Part shown: in pieces, positions 1 through 8,561 of the stretch
Numbering within the stretch: position 1 is the stretch's first letter
How the letters are laid out: every line of letters starts with the position of its first letter
The notes under the pieces: generated by a model
Databases searched by the model: none
What the model saw: the letters and a program-made list of their open reading frames with translations, nothing else
What the model was told of the DNA's origin: nothing
NCBI GenBank assembly: GCA_028683385.1
Contig: JAQUIJ010000022.1
Span: 26,275-90,274 of the forward strand
Length of the DNA stretch: 64,000 nt
Direction of reading: 5' to 3'
Source: Prolixibacteraceae bacterium
Lineage (GTDB): Bacteria > Bacteroidota > Bacteroidia > Bacteroidales > Prolixibacteraceae
Translations under genes and position numbers: made by a program

Positions 1-666
1 GTCTTCCTTTCCTTCGTTGTATTTTCCTTTCACGCGGTTGTGGACATCAACCATCGATTTGGTTATTCCTTTAATTCCACGAAGCTCTTTTTCATAAGCT
101 TTTTCCAGACCACTTACACCAATGTAGTCTCCCGATAAGTAATACGGATCATTATCGATGATTCTCTGATTGACTTCGCCAACATATCCTAATACCTGGG
201 CAGCACTTTTACTTGGGTACTCGCGCAAAGTTCGCGATTGAACATAGAAACCAGGGTATTTGTATAATTTTTCCTGAAGTGGGGCATAAATATCAGGCGA
301 AATCTGGCCAACAACAATTGACGGTTTATAGCGAGAATATTGTTTCGCTTTTTTGATCGCTTCTCTTAATTCAACCCGGTCGAGTTGCACGATGTTACAC
401 AATTCTGTCGTATCAAAAGTCTTTACTTCACGAGGAATCATCATCAGGTCGTAAGCAGCCTTATTGTACACCATCAGCTCGCCTTTACGGTCGTAAATAA
501 GCCCTCGTGCAGGGTAGATCGTTATAAATCGAAGTACATTGCGTGTTGCAAATTGCTTGTATGTTTTGTTGGTAATTTGAATCGAGAATAGTCTGAGAAT
601 GAAAATCACACCAACCCCGAGCATGATACCTGCAATAATAAGTTTCCGTTTAGAAAATGTATCCAC
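1..666 (-). CDS. mrdA: penicillin-binding protein 2, N-terminal part (cut by window edge)
   Basis: Peptidoglycan transpeptidase of the cell-elongation (Rod) complex. Only the first 222 codons are inside the window. I read the frame directly: a short basic N-terminus (VDTFSKRKL), one membrane anchor at about residues 9-26, then the PBP dimerisation region with YPARGLIYDRKGEL at about 51-64 and the REYPSKSAAQVLGYVGEVN stretch typical of PBP2. The SxxK catalytic domain lies beyond the edge. The start is GTG at 664-666; the only upstream in-frame codons are two sense codons and the mreD stop, so no ATG is possible. It sits 6 nt after mreD, so it is co-transcribed and probably translationally coupled with mreBCD. 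Family assignment is firm; the gene is partial only because of the window. Confidence 0.9.
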   Translation of the reverse strand, partial: MDTFSKRKLIIAGIMLGVGVIFILRLFSIQITNKTYKQFATRNVLRFITIYPARGLIYDRKGELMVYNKAAYDLMMIPREVKTFDTTELCNIVQLDRVELREAIKKAKQYSRYKPSIVVGQISPDIYAPLQEKLYKYPGFYVQSRTLREYPSKSAAQVLGYVGEVNQRIIDNDPYYLSGDYIGVSGLEKAYEKELRGIKGITKSMVDVHNRVKGKYNEGKED

Positions 667-672
667 CGCAAT

Positions 673-1179
673 TTAGTTTTTAAAGACAATGAATTGACTG
701 CCCAGTATAATGATGATCGAAAATACACTGCTGAGAATCCAGCGGAGTAAAGTTTCGAAAAAGTCGGCAAACGAAAATGCCTCAGCAAAAAAGAGAAATA
801 AGTGGTGGATTAAAACTGAGATGACTGTGTATTTAATAAAACTGGCGAATCCAAGTTGGGTCATGTTGGGCGTGGTCCCTTTTTCGATGAGTTCGCGCGA
901 TGAAACCAGTTGGGCAATTCCAGGGCGCAAAAATCCCAATAAAACAGTTGCACCGGCATGGATTCCCGGCGTATTTCCAAAAATGTCAATCGTAATACCC
1001 AGGATGAAAGAAATACCTAATAGAAAATATCCTGGAATAGTAAACGGTAGCAACAGAATAAACAGAATGTATATATATGGATTAACCAGTCCACTGAATT
1101 GGATATTGTTCAAAATTAGCACTTGTACCAGAACAAGTACGAAAAACATAATAACGTATTTCCCCAAATCTTTTATCAT
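673..1179 (-). CDS. mreD: rod shape-determining protein MreD
   Basis: Inner-membrane subunit of the elongasome, linking MreB/MreC to PBP2-RodA. The 168-residue product is almost wholly hydrophobic with about five predicted membrane segments (roughly residues 8-30, 35-53, 55-75, 98-125, 135-160), which is the MreD pattern. Sequence conservation in this family is weak, so the call rests on size, topology and position: the gene starts inside the last codons of mreC (4-nt overlap, start at 1179, mreC stop at 1176) and is followed 6 nt later by mrdA. That mreB-mreC-mreD-mrdA order is the conserved bacterial arrangement. Confidence 0.9.
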   Translation of the reverse strand: MIKDLGKYVIMFFVLVLVQVLILNNIQFSGLVNPYIYILFILLLPFTIPGYFLLGISFILGITIDIFGNTPGIHAGATVLLGFLRPGIAQLVSSRELIEKGTTPNMTQLGFASFIKYTVISVLIHHLFLFFAEAFSFADFFETLLRWILSSVFSIIIILGSQFIVFKN

Positions 1180-2006
1180 TCACCTACGTTGTTAGATTCA
1201 AGTCTTTTCAATTCGTCCTGCTTGGTGTTTTTAACAACTTCCACGTATTTCAGGGTTCTGAAATTGGTCGAAAGCTCAACTTTAATGTTGTAGAAATTTG
1301 TTCCGCTTTCTACATCAAAATTCTTAATGGTTCCAATCATAATTCCTTCAGGAAAAATGCTCGAATAGCCACTTGTTACCACGGTATCTCCAATGTTTAC
1401 AATGATATGAAACGGAATTTCTTTCAGGTCGGCAGTATTCGCATGTTCACCATCCCATACCAAAGCTCCGAAATAATTATTTTTGTTGATTTTGGCCGGA
1501 ATACTCAGGCGCTTGTTCAGCAATGATAATCCGGTTGAATAGTTTGGCGAAACATTGGTGATTACACCAACAACCCCGTCTGCGCTAATCACTCCCATGT
1601 CGGGCCTGATACCTTGCCTTGAGCCTTTATTCAGGGAAATGTAGTTGAATTGCTTGTTTACCGAGTTGCTTATTACTTTTGCTGATGCAAAATAGTAGGC
1701 AGGTGCATCCACTGTATCAGGTCGGTTAATCGGATATTTTTCCTGATTCCTGATCCTGAACTCAAGCTGTTTGTGCAAGGAGGCATTTTCGGCAGCCAAT
1801 CGGGCATTTGTCCGGCTTAAACTGAAATAGTCGTCAAAATGACTGAACCGCTCATAAAGAGTTCCAACAATATCGTTGCTGGAATTAACAAATGCTACCC
1901 GTTGGTAATTGTTGAGACTGACTATCAAGGAAAACGAAATTGCCTCAAGAACCAGAAACATCATTACAAAATAATTTCGTAGTAAGAAACGAAATAAACT
2001 TCTCAT
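1176..2006 (-). CDS. mreC: rod shape-determining protein MreC
   Basis: Bitopic scaffold of the elongasome. The 276-residue product has a basic N-terminus and one membrane segment (about residues 12-30), a short coiled coil (about 58-92, ending in ENASLHKQLEF), and a beta-rich periplasmic domain with the family motifs GSRQGIRPDMGVISADGVVG (about 138-157) and TVVTSGYSSIFPEGIMIGTI (about 217-236). Length matches Bacteroidota MreC. It begins 35 nt after mreB and overlaps mreD by 4 nt, so the four genes form one operon. Confidence 0.95.
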   Translation of the reverse strand: MRSLFRFLLRNYFVMMFLVLEAISFSLIVSLNNYQRVAFVNSSNDIVGTLYERFSHFDDYFSLSRTNARLAAENASLHKQLEFRIRNQEKYPINRPDTVDAPAYYFASAKVISNSVNKQFNYISLNKGSRQGIRPDMGVISADGVVGVITNVSPNYSTGLSLLNKRLSIPAKINKNNYFGALVWDGEHANTADLKEIPFHIIVNIGDTVVTSGYSSIFPEGIMIGTIKNFDVESGTNFYNIKVELSTNFRTLKYVEVVKNTKQDELKRLESNNVGE

Positions 2007-2041
2007 TTTAATTTGGAAGGTTTACCCCTTCCTTTTCAGTT

Positions 2042-3064
2042 TTATCTGATCAGGAAAGAGAATTTATTTACATTCTTAAGTGCGATACCGGTACCACGAG
2101 CTACTGCACGCAATGGATCTTCGGCAACATGAAACTGGATGTTGATTTTATCAGTAAATCGTTTGGCCAATCCACGCAACAAAGCTCCACCACCAGCCAG
2201 CCATATTCCACGGGCAACAATGTCGGAATAAAGTTCCGGAGGCGTTTGTTCGAGTGCGCTCAAAATGGCTGTTTCAATTTTATTGATCGATTTTTCAAGA
2301 CAGTGAGAAATTTCCTGGTATGAAACAGGCACTTCAATCGGAAGGGCTGTCATTTGGTTTGGACCTTGAATGACATAGTCTGCTGGTGGATTGTCGAGTT
2401 GCGACAACGCTGATCCAACATTGATCTTAATTTCTTCTGCAGTACGCTCACCAATTTTGATGTTGTGTTGATGGCGCATGTATTCCATGATGTCAGCAGT
2501 CAAATCGTCGCCAGCGATGCGGATTGATTTATTCGTAACCAAACCTCCCAGTGAAATTACAGCAATTTCGGTAGTACCACCACCGATGTCAACAACCATG
2601 TTTCCTTCAGGAGCTTCAACATCTAGTCCGATACCGATTGCGGCAGCCATTGGTTCATAAATCATATAAACATCGCGTCCACCGGCATGTTCCGACGAGT
2701 CACGAACAGCACGGATTTCAACTTCGGTTGATCCGGAAGGGATGCAAACTACCATTCGAAGTGAAGGTGCAAAAAAGCGAGACTTGGGATTCATCATTTT
2801 GATCATTCCCCTGATCATTTGTTCAGCAGCGTTAAAGTCGGCAATTACACCGTCACGCAGCGGACGTATTGTTTTCAGGTTCGCATGCGTTTTTCCCTGC
2901 ATTTGCCGGGCTTTTTCACCTATTGCAACAAGCTTTTCAGTTTTTAGGTCGATGGTAACGATCGATGGCTCGTCAACAACAATTTTATCGTTGTGGATAA
3001 TAATGGTGTTGGCTGTTCCAAGGTCGATGGCAATTTCCTGCGTTAAAAATGAAAACAATCCCAT
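2042..3064 (-). CDS. mreB: rod shape-determining protein MreB (bacterial actin)
   Basis: Cytoplasmic actin-like ATPase that forms membrane-associated filaments orienting peptidoglycan synthesis. The 340-residue protein carries the actin-fold signatures: phosphate-1 loop DLGTANT at about residues 14-20, phosphate-2 loop VDIGGGTTEIAVIS at about 158-171, and the adenosine motif WLAGGGALLRGLAKRF near 288-303. Length and motifs are canonical. The start at 3064 is the natural ATG, placed before the amphipathic N-terminus MGLFSFLTQE. It lies 139 bp downstream of purH on the same strand. Whether purH reads through into mreB is not clear from the sequence. Confidence 0.97.
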   Translation of the reverse strand: MGLFSFLTQEIAIDLGTANTIIIHNDKIVVDEPSIVTIDLKTEKLVAIGEKARQMQGKTHANLKTIRPLRDGVIADFNAAEQMIRGMIKMMNPKSRFFAPSLRMVVCIPSGSTEVEIRAVRDSSEHAGGRDVYMIYEPMAAAIGIGLDVEAPEGNMVVDIGGGTTEIAVISLGGLVTNKSIRIAGDDLTADIMEYMRHQHNIKIGERTAEEIKINVGSALSQLDNPPADYVIQGPNQMTALPIEVPVSYQEISHCLEKSINKIETAILSALEQTPPELYSDIVARGIWLAGGGALLRGLAKRFTDKINIQFHVAEDPLRAVARGTGIALKNVNKFSFLIR

Positions 3065-3163
3065 TTGTATGTCTATTTTTCTTTGTTTAAAATTTTAATT
3101 AACAGTCGTTTGACATGATTAAACAGTCAATGGTCATTTGTAAAATGTCAATGCTTGAAGTCT

Positions 3164-3183
3164 TTAGGATTTTTTCCTAACGA
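3164..3183. terminator. weak hairpin between purH and mreB
   Basis: A short inverted repeat, TTAGGA and TCCTAA around an A/T run, lies just downstream of the purH stop. It could be a weak intrinsic terminator or only an mRNA hairpin; the stem is 6-7 bp and there is no long U tail. Confidence 0.3.
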
Positions 3184-3203
3184 CTAATGACTAATTTCTG
3201 TTT

Positions 3204-4796
3204 TTAGTGTTTGAAATGTCTCACTCCTGTGAATACCATTGCAATACCGAATTCGTCACAGGCCGCGATTACTTCTTCGTCGCGAATACTGCCACCAGGT
3301 TCTACAATGTATTTTATTCCGAATTCGTTGGCAGCTTCAACGCTGTCTCTGAAAGGGAAAAATGCATCCGAGATTAATACTGAATCTTCAATACTAATGC
3401 CTTCTTTTAAATTGAATCTCGGAATGGTTAATTGGCGCAAACTATCTAGTCGGTTGGGTTGTCCCATTCCGGCTCCGGTGAGCCAGAACGATCCGTCCGG
3501 ATTTTGTGTTACCAGGGCAATCGCATTACTTTTTAAATGTTTGCAGGCGGTAATGCCAAATTTCGACAGATTCATTTTCGAATCGTCAAATTGTATTTTT
3601 GTTACATTTTTGAATTCTGTTTCCAAACCTTCGTCTTCATCCTGAATGAGTAACCCACCGCTGATCGAACGATAGAGTTTTTCACCTGCGATTTCAGGTT
3701 TTACAGGTGTTTCCAATACGCGAAGGTTTTTCTTTTTGCCCAACACTTCCAGAGCTTCCGGAGTGTAGCCAGTTGCAATGATTATTTCAACGAATCGTTT
3801 ATTGAACCATTCGGCTATTGTTTGGTCAATCACTCCGGTGAAACAAACAATGCCTCCGTAGGCGCTAACCGGATCGCCAGCCCAAGCCAGTTCTAGCGAT
3901 TTCAGAATGTCATCAGTAACAGCAAGTCCGCATGGATTTAAATGTTTGACTACCGAAACAGCAACTTTATTTGCTAAATGAGTTACTGAATGGAAGGCAT
4001 CACTTGCTGATTTCCATGCAGCATCGGCATCAAGCATGTTATTGTACGAAAGTGCTTTCCCTTGCAATACTTTTGCATTAGAAAGGGTGATGTCTGAATT
4101 GGTATTGTTGAATTTGAAAAAGGCAGCCGACTGATGAGGGTTTTCGCCGTAGCGTAAAACCTGTCCATCGTTAACACTAATACGGGCTTCTTCTGATTTT
4201 TCGCCGTTAAAATAATTGAAGATGGCGCTGTCGTAATGCGATGAAGTTGCAAAAGCTAAACGGGCAAATTCTTTACGGTCGGCAAGTGAAGTTGCTCCTT
4301 CTTTTTCGATGAGCAAATCGAGTAGTGTCTGGTATTGGTTACGCGACGATACAATAACCACATCGTTGAAGTTTTTGGCAGCGGCGCGAATCAGAGAAAT
4401 GCCGCCAATGTCAATCTTCTCAATGATGTCTTCTTCAGACGCTCCTGAAGCAACGGTTTCTTCAAATGGATAAAGGTCGACGATAACTAAATCGATTTCA
4501 GGAATTTCGTATTTGGCAATTTGTTGTTGGTCGCCCAGGTTGTCTCTGCGGTTCAAAATTCCGCCAAATACTTTTGGATGAAGGGTTTTTACGCGTCCTC
4601 CCAAGATTGAAGGATAACTTGTAAGTTCTTCTACCGCAATAACGGGAGTTCCAAGTTCTTCAATAAATGATTGTGTTCCACCGGTTGAATAAATAGTGAC
4701 GCCTATTTCGTCCAATTTTTTAACTATCTGATCCAACTTATCTTTGTGATATACTGAAATTAACGCCGATTTAAGTGTTTTTAAGTCCTTCATCAA
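3204..4796 (-). CDS. purH: bifunctional AICAR formyltransferase/IMP cyclohydrolase PurH
   Basis: Catalyses the last two steps of de novo purine synthesis: formylation of AICAR by 10-formyl-THF, then cyclisation to IMP. The N-terminal MGS-like cyclohydrolase domain starts with LKSALISVYHKDKLD and includes the STGGT loop (about residues 37-41) and GGRVKTLHPK (about 66-75). The C-terminal formyltransferase domain has the RYGENPHQ motif (about 216-223), the VKHLNPCG motif (about 284-291) with the catalytic Lys-His pair, and the conserved C-terminus GSIRDEEVIAACDEFGIAMV. At 530 residues it is full length. The start at 4796 gives MMKDLKTLKSAL; the second Met is an equal candidate. A -7 match lies 22 nt upstream. 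Its position before mreB is a recurrent Bacteroidota arrangement. Confidence 0.97.
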   Translation of the reverse strand: MMKDLKTLKSALISVYHKDKLDQIVKKLDEIGVTIYSTGGTQSFIEELGTPVIAVEELTSYPSILGGRVKTLHPKVFGGILNRRDNLGDQQQIAKYEIPEIDLVIVDLYPFEETVASGASEEDIIEKIDIGGISLIRAAAKNFNDVVIVSSRNQYQTLLDLLIEKEGATSLADRKEFARLAFATSSHYDSAIFNYFNGEKSEEARISVNDGQVLRYGENPHQSAAFFKFNNTNSDITLSNAKVLQGKALSYNNMLDADAAWKSASDAFHSVTHLANKVAVSVVKHLNPCGLAVTDDILKSLELAWAGDPVSAYGGIVCFTGVIDQTIAEWFNKRFVEIIIATGYTPEALEVLGKKKNLRVLETPVKPEIAGEKLYRSISGGLLIQDEDEGLETEFKNVTKIQFDDSKMNLSKFGITACKHLKSNAIALVTQNPDGSFWLTGAGMGQPNRLDSLRQLTIPRFNLKEGISIEDSVLISDAFFPFRDSVEAANEFGIKYIVEPGGSIRDEEVIAACDEFGIAMVFTGVRHFKH

Positions 4797-4818
4797 TAAT
4801 CCTTTTGTAATTTGGGCT

Positions 4819-4826
4819 CAAAGATA
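4819..4826 (-). promoter_or_regulatory. -7 promoter element of purH
   Basis: On the minus strand this reads TATCTTTG, an exact match to the Bacteroidota -7 consensus TAnnTTTG. It lies 22 nt before the purH start, so transcription would begin about 12-15 nt upstream of the coding region. No purine riboswitch-like structure fits in that short leader. Confidence 0.5.
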
Positions 4827-5285
4827 ATAAAACACCTTGATTTTTTCCGCTACGAATCTTACTAATTAAGCTTAATCTAACATTTATAATTAGATTCTAA
4901 TTTCGGTGATGTATCCTTGCCGCACTGATATAAATATTCTAACGGACGGATTGCTTCTTTGTTATAGAAAGTAAAAACAAATAAAAAGCTGAAAGTGAGA
5001 TTCATTCGAATAAAGAGTTTGTAGTAGTGTCGGTATTTATCGTCAGGTTTTATTCTGAAAGTTTCTTTTTGTATTCATTTTGAACGGGTTGAGGTTGATT
5101 GGTAGATTATCCGATTTTATTTCCTTCAATTTTTCAATTTATTTGTAATCATTTCAGAAATCAGTAACTAATTTTTTAGATTCCGGAAATTCCGGTTCCG
5201 TTTTTGGCTTACTTGTGGTTTTTAGAAAGCAATTGCTGTTTCTGTTTCAGGATTGTTTTATATTTACTTTTCAATTCGGGGAAAT
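4827..5285. other. intergenic spacer between purH and the ABC permease
   Basis: About 460 A/T-rich bases between divergent genes. I see no ORF with coding character, no RNA gene and no strong hairpin. It must hold the promoter of the plus-strand permease, but no clear -7 match stands out close to the start. Confidence 0.5.
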
Positions 5286-6539
5286 ATGCTTTTAACCAGA
5301 TTAATAATAGAAAGTTTTTCATTTGCCTTTGGTTCGCTCAGAGGAAATAAGTTGCGCACATTTCTTTCGTTGTTGGGAATTACCATCGGCATTTTTGCCA
5401 TTATTTCCGTTTTTACAGTAATCGATTCTTTGGAAGGATACATTCGGAACAGCCTGAATTCTTTGGGTAGCAACATGGTTTACATTCAGAAATGGCCATG
5501 GGCTCCTCCTGAAGGTGAATCGGAATATCCCTGGTGGAAATACATGAACCGGCCCGTGCCTACCATGGAGGAAGCCGAGGAATTGGGTCGTCGTTCGAAG
5601 AATATCGAAGATGTCGTTTATTTTTTTGGTTTTAACCGTACCGTGCAGTTCGAAAACAGCAAGGCTGAAAATACAGAAATATTGGCGACCACTCACGACT
5701 TAATTAATACCTGGAGTCTCGACATTGAAAAGGGGCGTTATTTCACTGAGTCAGAATCGAACTCAGGAGCTAGTCTGGCGATTTTGGGAAGCGAGCTTGC
5801 GGTTAAGCTTTTCGACAACGTGGATCCAATCGGTAAAATGATTAAAATTCAAGGACATCGGTTACAGGTAATAGGTGTTTATTTGAAAAAGGGAACTGAT
5901 ATGTTCAATACCAGCATGGATAAACGGGTTCATATTCCGGTGGTTTATGCCATGAGCATGGTTGATGTGCGCGATCACGACCAGGGGCAGGCCATTAATA
6001 TAAAAGCCAAGCCTGACGCCGATCATGATGAATTTGTTGCTGAAATAGAAGGGCAGATGCGTTCTTTACGCCGGTTACGACCTTTGGAAGAAAACGATTT
6101 TGCGATTAATGAAGTGAGTGTGATCTCGAACAGGTTCGATGCATTCTTTAAGGTCTTTAACTTTGCAGGATGGATCATTGGCGGTTTCAGCATTCTGGTG
6201 GGTGGTTTCGGTATTGCCAACATCATGTTTGTATCGGTTAAAGAACGAACAAAAATTATAGGAATTCAAAAGGCCATTGGTGCCAAAAAATATTTCATCC
6301 TGCTTCAGTTTATTTTCGAAGCAGTAGTGCTTTCTTTGGTTGGAGGTGTCATCGGACTCATCCTTATATTTATAGGTACGCTTATCTTTAGTTATGTTGC
6401 CGATATGACAATTGCCTTGTCCATGGCAAATATTATTCTGGGCTTAACCATTTCCGGAGTCATCGGCATCCTGGCTGGGTTCATTCCTGCCCTTTCGGCT
6501 TCGCGGCTCGATCCGGTTGAGGCGATGAACAGCGTTTAG
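5286..6539 (+). CDS. MacB-type ABC transporter permease (FtsX domain)
   Basis: Inner-membrane permease of the MacB/FtsX superfamily, which works in mechanotransmission or extrusion and normally pairs with a separate ATPase. The 417-residue product has one N-terminal membrane helix (about residues 20-42, after FGSLRGNKLRTFLSLLGITIG), a large MacB_PCD-type periplasmic domain (about 45-275), and three C-terminal helices in the FtsX domain (about 285-310, 335-362, 375-405) with ERTKIIGIQKAIGAKK and the ending PALSASRLDPVEAMN. These motifs are classic for the family. I chose ATG 5286, after a GGGGAA stretch, over the upstream Met at 5253, because MLLTRLIIESF is the usual N-terminus. No ATPase gene is adjacent, so it is an orphan here. 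Confidence 0.9.
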   Translation: MLLTRLIIESFSFAFGSLRGNKLRTFLSLLGITIGIFAIISVFTVIDSLEGYIRNSLNSLGSNMVYIQKWPWAPPEGESEYPWWKYMNRPVPTMEEAEELGRRSKNIEDVVYFFGFNRTVQFENSKAENTEILATTHDLINTWSLDIEKGRYFTESESNSGASLAILGSELAVKLFDNVDPIGKMIKIQGHRLQVIGVYLKKGTDMFNTSMDKRVHIPVVYAMSMVDVRDHDQGQAINIKAKPDADHDEFVAEIEGQMRSLRRLRPLEENDFAINEVSVISNRFDAFFKVFNFAGWIIGGFSILVGGFGIANIMFVSVKERTKIIGIQKAIGAKKYFILLQFIFEAVVLSLVGGVIGLILIFIGTLIFSYVADMTIALSMANIILGLTISGVIGILAGFIPALSASRLDPVEAMNSV

Positions 6540-6575
6540 TCGGGTTGCGGGATGCGAGTTCTGAGTTACGCGATT

Positions 6576-6609
6576 AGTCAGGGTTTCACTCCAAAGTGAA
6601 GCCCTGACT
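6576..6609. repeat. AGTCAGGG...CCCTGACT hairpin, copy 1
   Basis: Inverted repeat AGTCAGGGTTTCACT / AGTGAAGCCCTGACT with a tiny loop, in the convergent space after the permease and overlapping the 3' end of the minus-strand YjdF-like gene. A near-identical copy is at 11117-11155. Such a hairpin can act as a bidirectional terminator. It may equally be a REP-like dispersed repeat. Confidence 0.75.
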
Positions 6610-7266
6610 TGTTTCTAAAGGGGATTGTTGAGTGTTCTGCTGAGTCAAATGAACGGAATTAGCAATTGAGACCAAATGCTTATGCCCAAATAAAATGGTG
6701 AGGGCTGCACCTATCAAAGCGCACAACATATCAGATTGAGCATCCCAAACATAACCCTGCGTTCCAAGTACATCGGAGGTGTATTGGTTGTCGCCCAATA
6801 CGATTATAAAAAACCACTCAAAAATCTCATACATTCCGCTCACAGTGATTGCGACACAAAATGAGAAAAAATTTATCCAGGAAAAATTCCGAATAATATC
6901 GTGTTTGATTATTACTTCTCTTGCGATTAATACCGGGAGAATTCCTTGAACAAGATGTCCTAATTTATCGAAATTATTTCTCTCCATTCCAAATAAATCC
7001 TTAATATCATTAAAAATGGGAACGTTTGGAAAAGAATAATGTGCTCCTACAGAAATCATACACGCAGCAATAAATGCCCATGAATTCGTTGTATTTGTAA
7101 ATCTGATTTTATGATAGAAATAGATATAAACCAGAATAATAAATATAACTCCTGTAATCTCAAGCATCCATACATAATAATCTTTCGGGAATATAGACGA
7201 CCAGATAAATACAAGTGCATACAATATAATTAAAACTCTATTGTATAAATTGTTACTAAGCTTCAT
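6586..7266 (-). CDS. YjdF-family (DUF2238) integral membrane protein
   Basis: Inner-membrane protein of unknown function. The 226-residue product has about six membrane segments and the family core: FDKLGHLVQGILPVLIARE (about residues 98-116), a YEIFEW motif (about 145-150), and DVLGTQGYVWDAQSDM (about 164-179), the signature I recognise from E. coli YjdF/YjjP-like DUF2238 proteins. It is the last of three minus-strand genes (lipoprotein, small membrane protein, this gene) with only 18 nt between it and the preceding gene. The last dozen residues overlap a repeat hairpin, so the true C-terminus may have been extended by repeat insertion. Confidence 0.8.
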   Translation of the reverse strand: MKLSNNLYNRVLIILYALVFIWSSIFPKDYYVWMLEITGVIFIILVYIYFYHKIRFTNTTNSWAFIAACMISVGAHYSFPNVPIFNDIKDLFGMERNNFDKLGHLVQGILPVLIAREVIIKHDIIRNFSWINFFSFCVAITVSGMYEIFEWFFIIVLGDNQYTSDVLGTQGYVWDAQSDMLCALIGAALTILFGHKHLVSIANSVHLTQQNTQQSPLETSQGFTLE

Positions 7267-7284
7267 CCTGAAATTGCTAAATGA

Positions 7285-7773
7285 TTAGAGCAAATTACCC
7301 TTTGTTTTTTCCTGATGGAGATATAAACGGAACAATACATTATAAGCAAGCAAAAAGATGATGAGAATTGAAAATGATACAATGAAAATAGCCATTCCAT
7401 AGACCAATAAGAACGAAATTAACCAAAGCAGAATAGTAAAAAAGAGGGAATTTATAAGCGCTTTGATACGCAGAAAATTATAATTGAATTTTTCATTTTG
7501 CTCCTTCGAAAATGAAACCAGTCCAATTCCACCTATTAAAAATATTGCAGCCAATTCATCTAAAATATTGGTCTGAGATACAACAAAATACTTCGTTTGA
7601 AGATAAGTAGTAACAATCGCAAATATTTTTATATTAAATATTTCAGGCTTCCCTCCCCAAAAATATAAATAAATAAACGGCACAGACAAAGCCATCAATA
7701 GAAACCCAATGTACTTTGCTTTATAGGGGAAAATGGACAGGTTTAATTTCAAACTACTTTCAGGATTTAACAT
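7285..7773 (-). CDS. small integral membrane protein, unknown function
   Basis: I do not recognise a family. The 162-residue product has about four hydrophobic helices: residues 18-37, a possible one near 65-85, and a strong pair near 100-150 (SLFFTILLWLISFLLVYGMAIFIVSFSILIIFLLAY). The ATG at 7773 overlaps the last codons of the upstream lipoprotein gene (stop at 7767), so the two are translationally coupled; a GTG two codons earlier (7779) is the alternative. The following gene is a YjdF-family membrane protein, so the three probably work at the envelope together. Confidence 0.75.
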   Translation of the reverse strand: MLNPESSLKLNLSIFPYKAKYIGFLLMALSVPFIYLYFWGGKPEIFNIKIFAIVTTYLQTKYFVVSQTNILDELAAIFLIGGIGLVSFSKEQNEKFNYNFLRIKALINSLFFTILLWLISFLLVYGMAIFIVSFSILIIFLLAYNVLFRLYLHQEKTKGNLL

Positions 7774-8408
7774 GTGCACCCAATGTATTTAACCGTTCCA
7801 TCTTCAAGATAAACATCTAATCCAACAAGAGCAAATTTGTGGTTATAAATAGCGTCGACATGCAAAATGCCTGGCGAATGACTTTTGTACCTAACCTTAA
7901 TGACTTTAATATACATTCCTCCCCAGTAAAAATCATCTTCAGTTGATTTTTCGATAACCTCGTTCTCCAAAGTTACACCACCAACTTTTGCCGAATATTT
8001 ATCTCCAACTTTGCTATTGTAATTCACCAAAGTAAGCTTACTTCCATCGTTAAAGACGACCTGAGCCCCTTCATCAGTTATTTTTGCGTTTACAGTTGCA
8101 TTAACCGTATTCCCTGAAATAGTAACTGTGCCGGGAAATCTTTCGGTTGGTACCGCTTTTAATATATCGATATACGTGCTGTTTGTTGTGCTTCCCGAAC
8201 AGGAAAAAGTTGACACATCTCCCTCTAATTTTGTAACAGTCATCCCTTTAACTGCGACACCTTGAATTGGTCCCCACGATATTGTGTGACCAACTTCACC
8301 AACTGGCGACTGGGAGCCGCCTAAAACAGATAAGTCATCTTTTTGACAGGAAGTAAATGCTGAGAAAGCGCTAAACAGGATAGTTAGCGAAAAAATTTTT
8401 GGTTTCAT
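7767..8408 (-). CDS. predicted lipoprotein, unknown function
   Basis: Secreted lipoprotein of 213 residues: a lipobox FTSC with Cys at residue 21, followed by QKDD, then a low-complexity linker and a beta-rich body (about 40-213). No enzyme motif is visible. The protein ends in an unusual Cys-rich tail (IGCTC). It is the first gene of a three-gene minus-strand operon and overlaps the start of the next gene by 7 nt. Its role is unknown; an outer-membrane or periplasmic surface protein is likely from the signal and the two membrane-protein partners. Confidence 0.8.
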   Translation of the reverse strand: MKPKIFSLTILFSAFSAFTSCQKDDLSVLGGSQSPVGEVGHTISWGPIQGVAVKGMTVTKLEGDVSTFSCSGSTTNSTYIDILKAVPTERFPGTVTISGNTVNATVNAKITDEGAQVVFNDGSKLTLVNYNSKVGDKYSAKVGGVTLENEVIEKSTEDDFYWGGMYIKVIKVRYKSHSPGILHVDAIYNHKFALVGLDVYLEDGTVKYIGCTC

Positions 8409-8561
8409 AGTAATTGAATTTTGGTTGTTGATTTTTTTGTATTGTATAGTATGGTTACATTTGAGATAAAATTAGTTGAAGTTGGAATGGGGGATGGTTC
8501 AAATGAACAAAATGAGAGGTTCAAATCGTAAAAATCAACTAACTGGTATTGACTTTGACTT

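Noticed and set aside
4797..4960. Purine riboswitch upstream of purH
   Set aside because: The -7 element is 22 nt before the start, leaving no room, and no aptamer-like pairing was seen.
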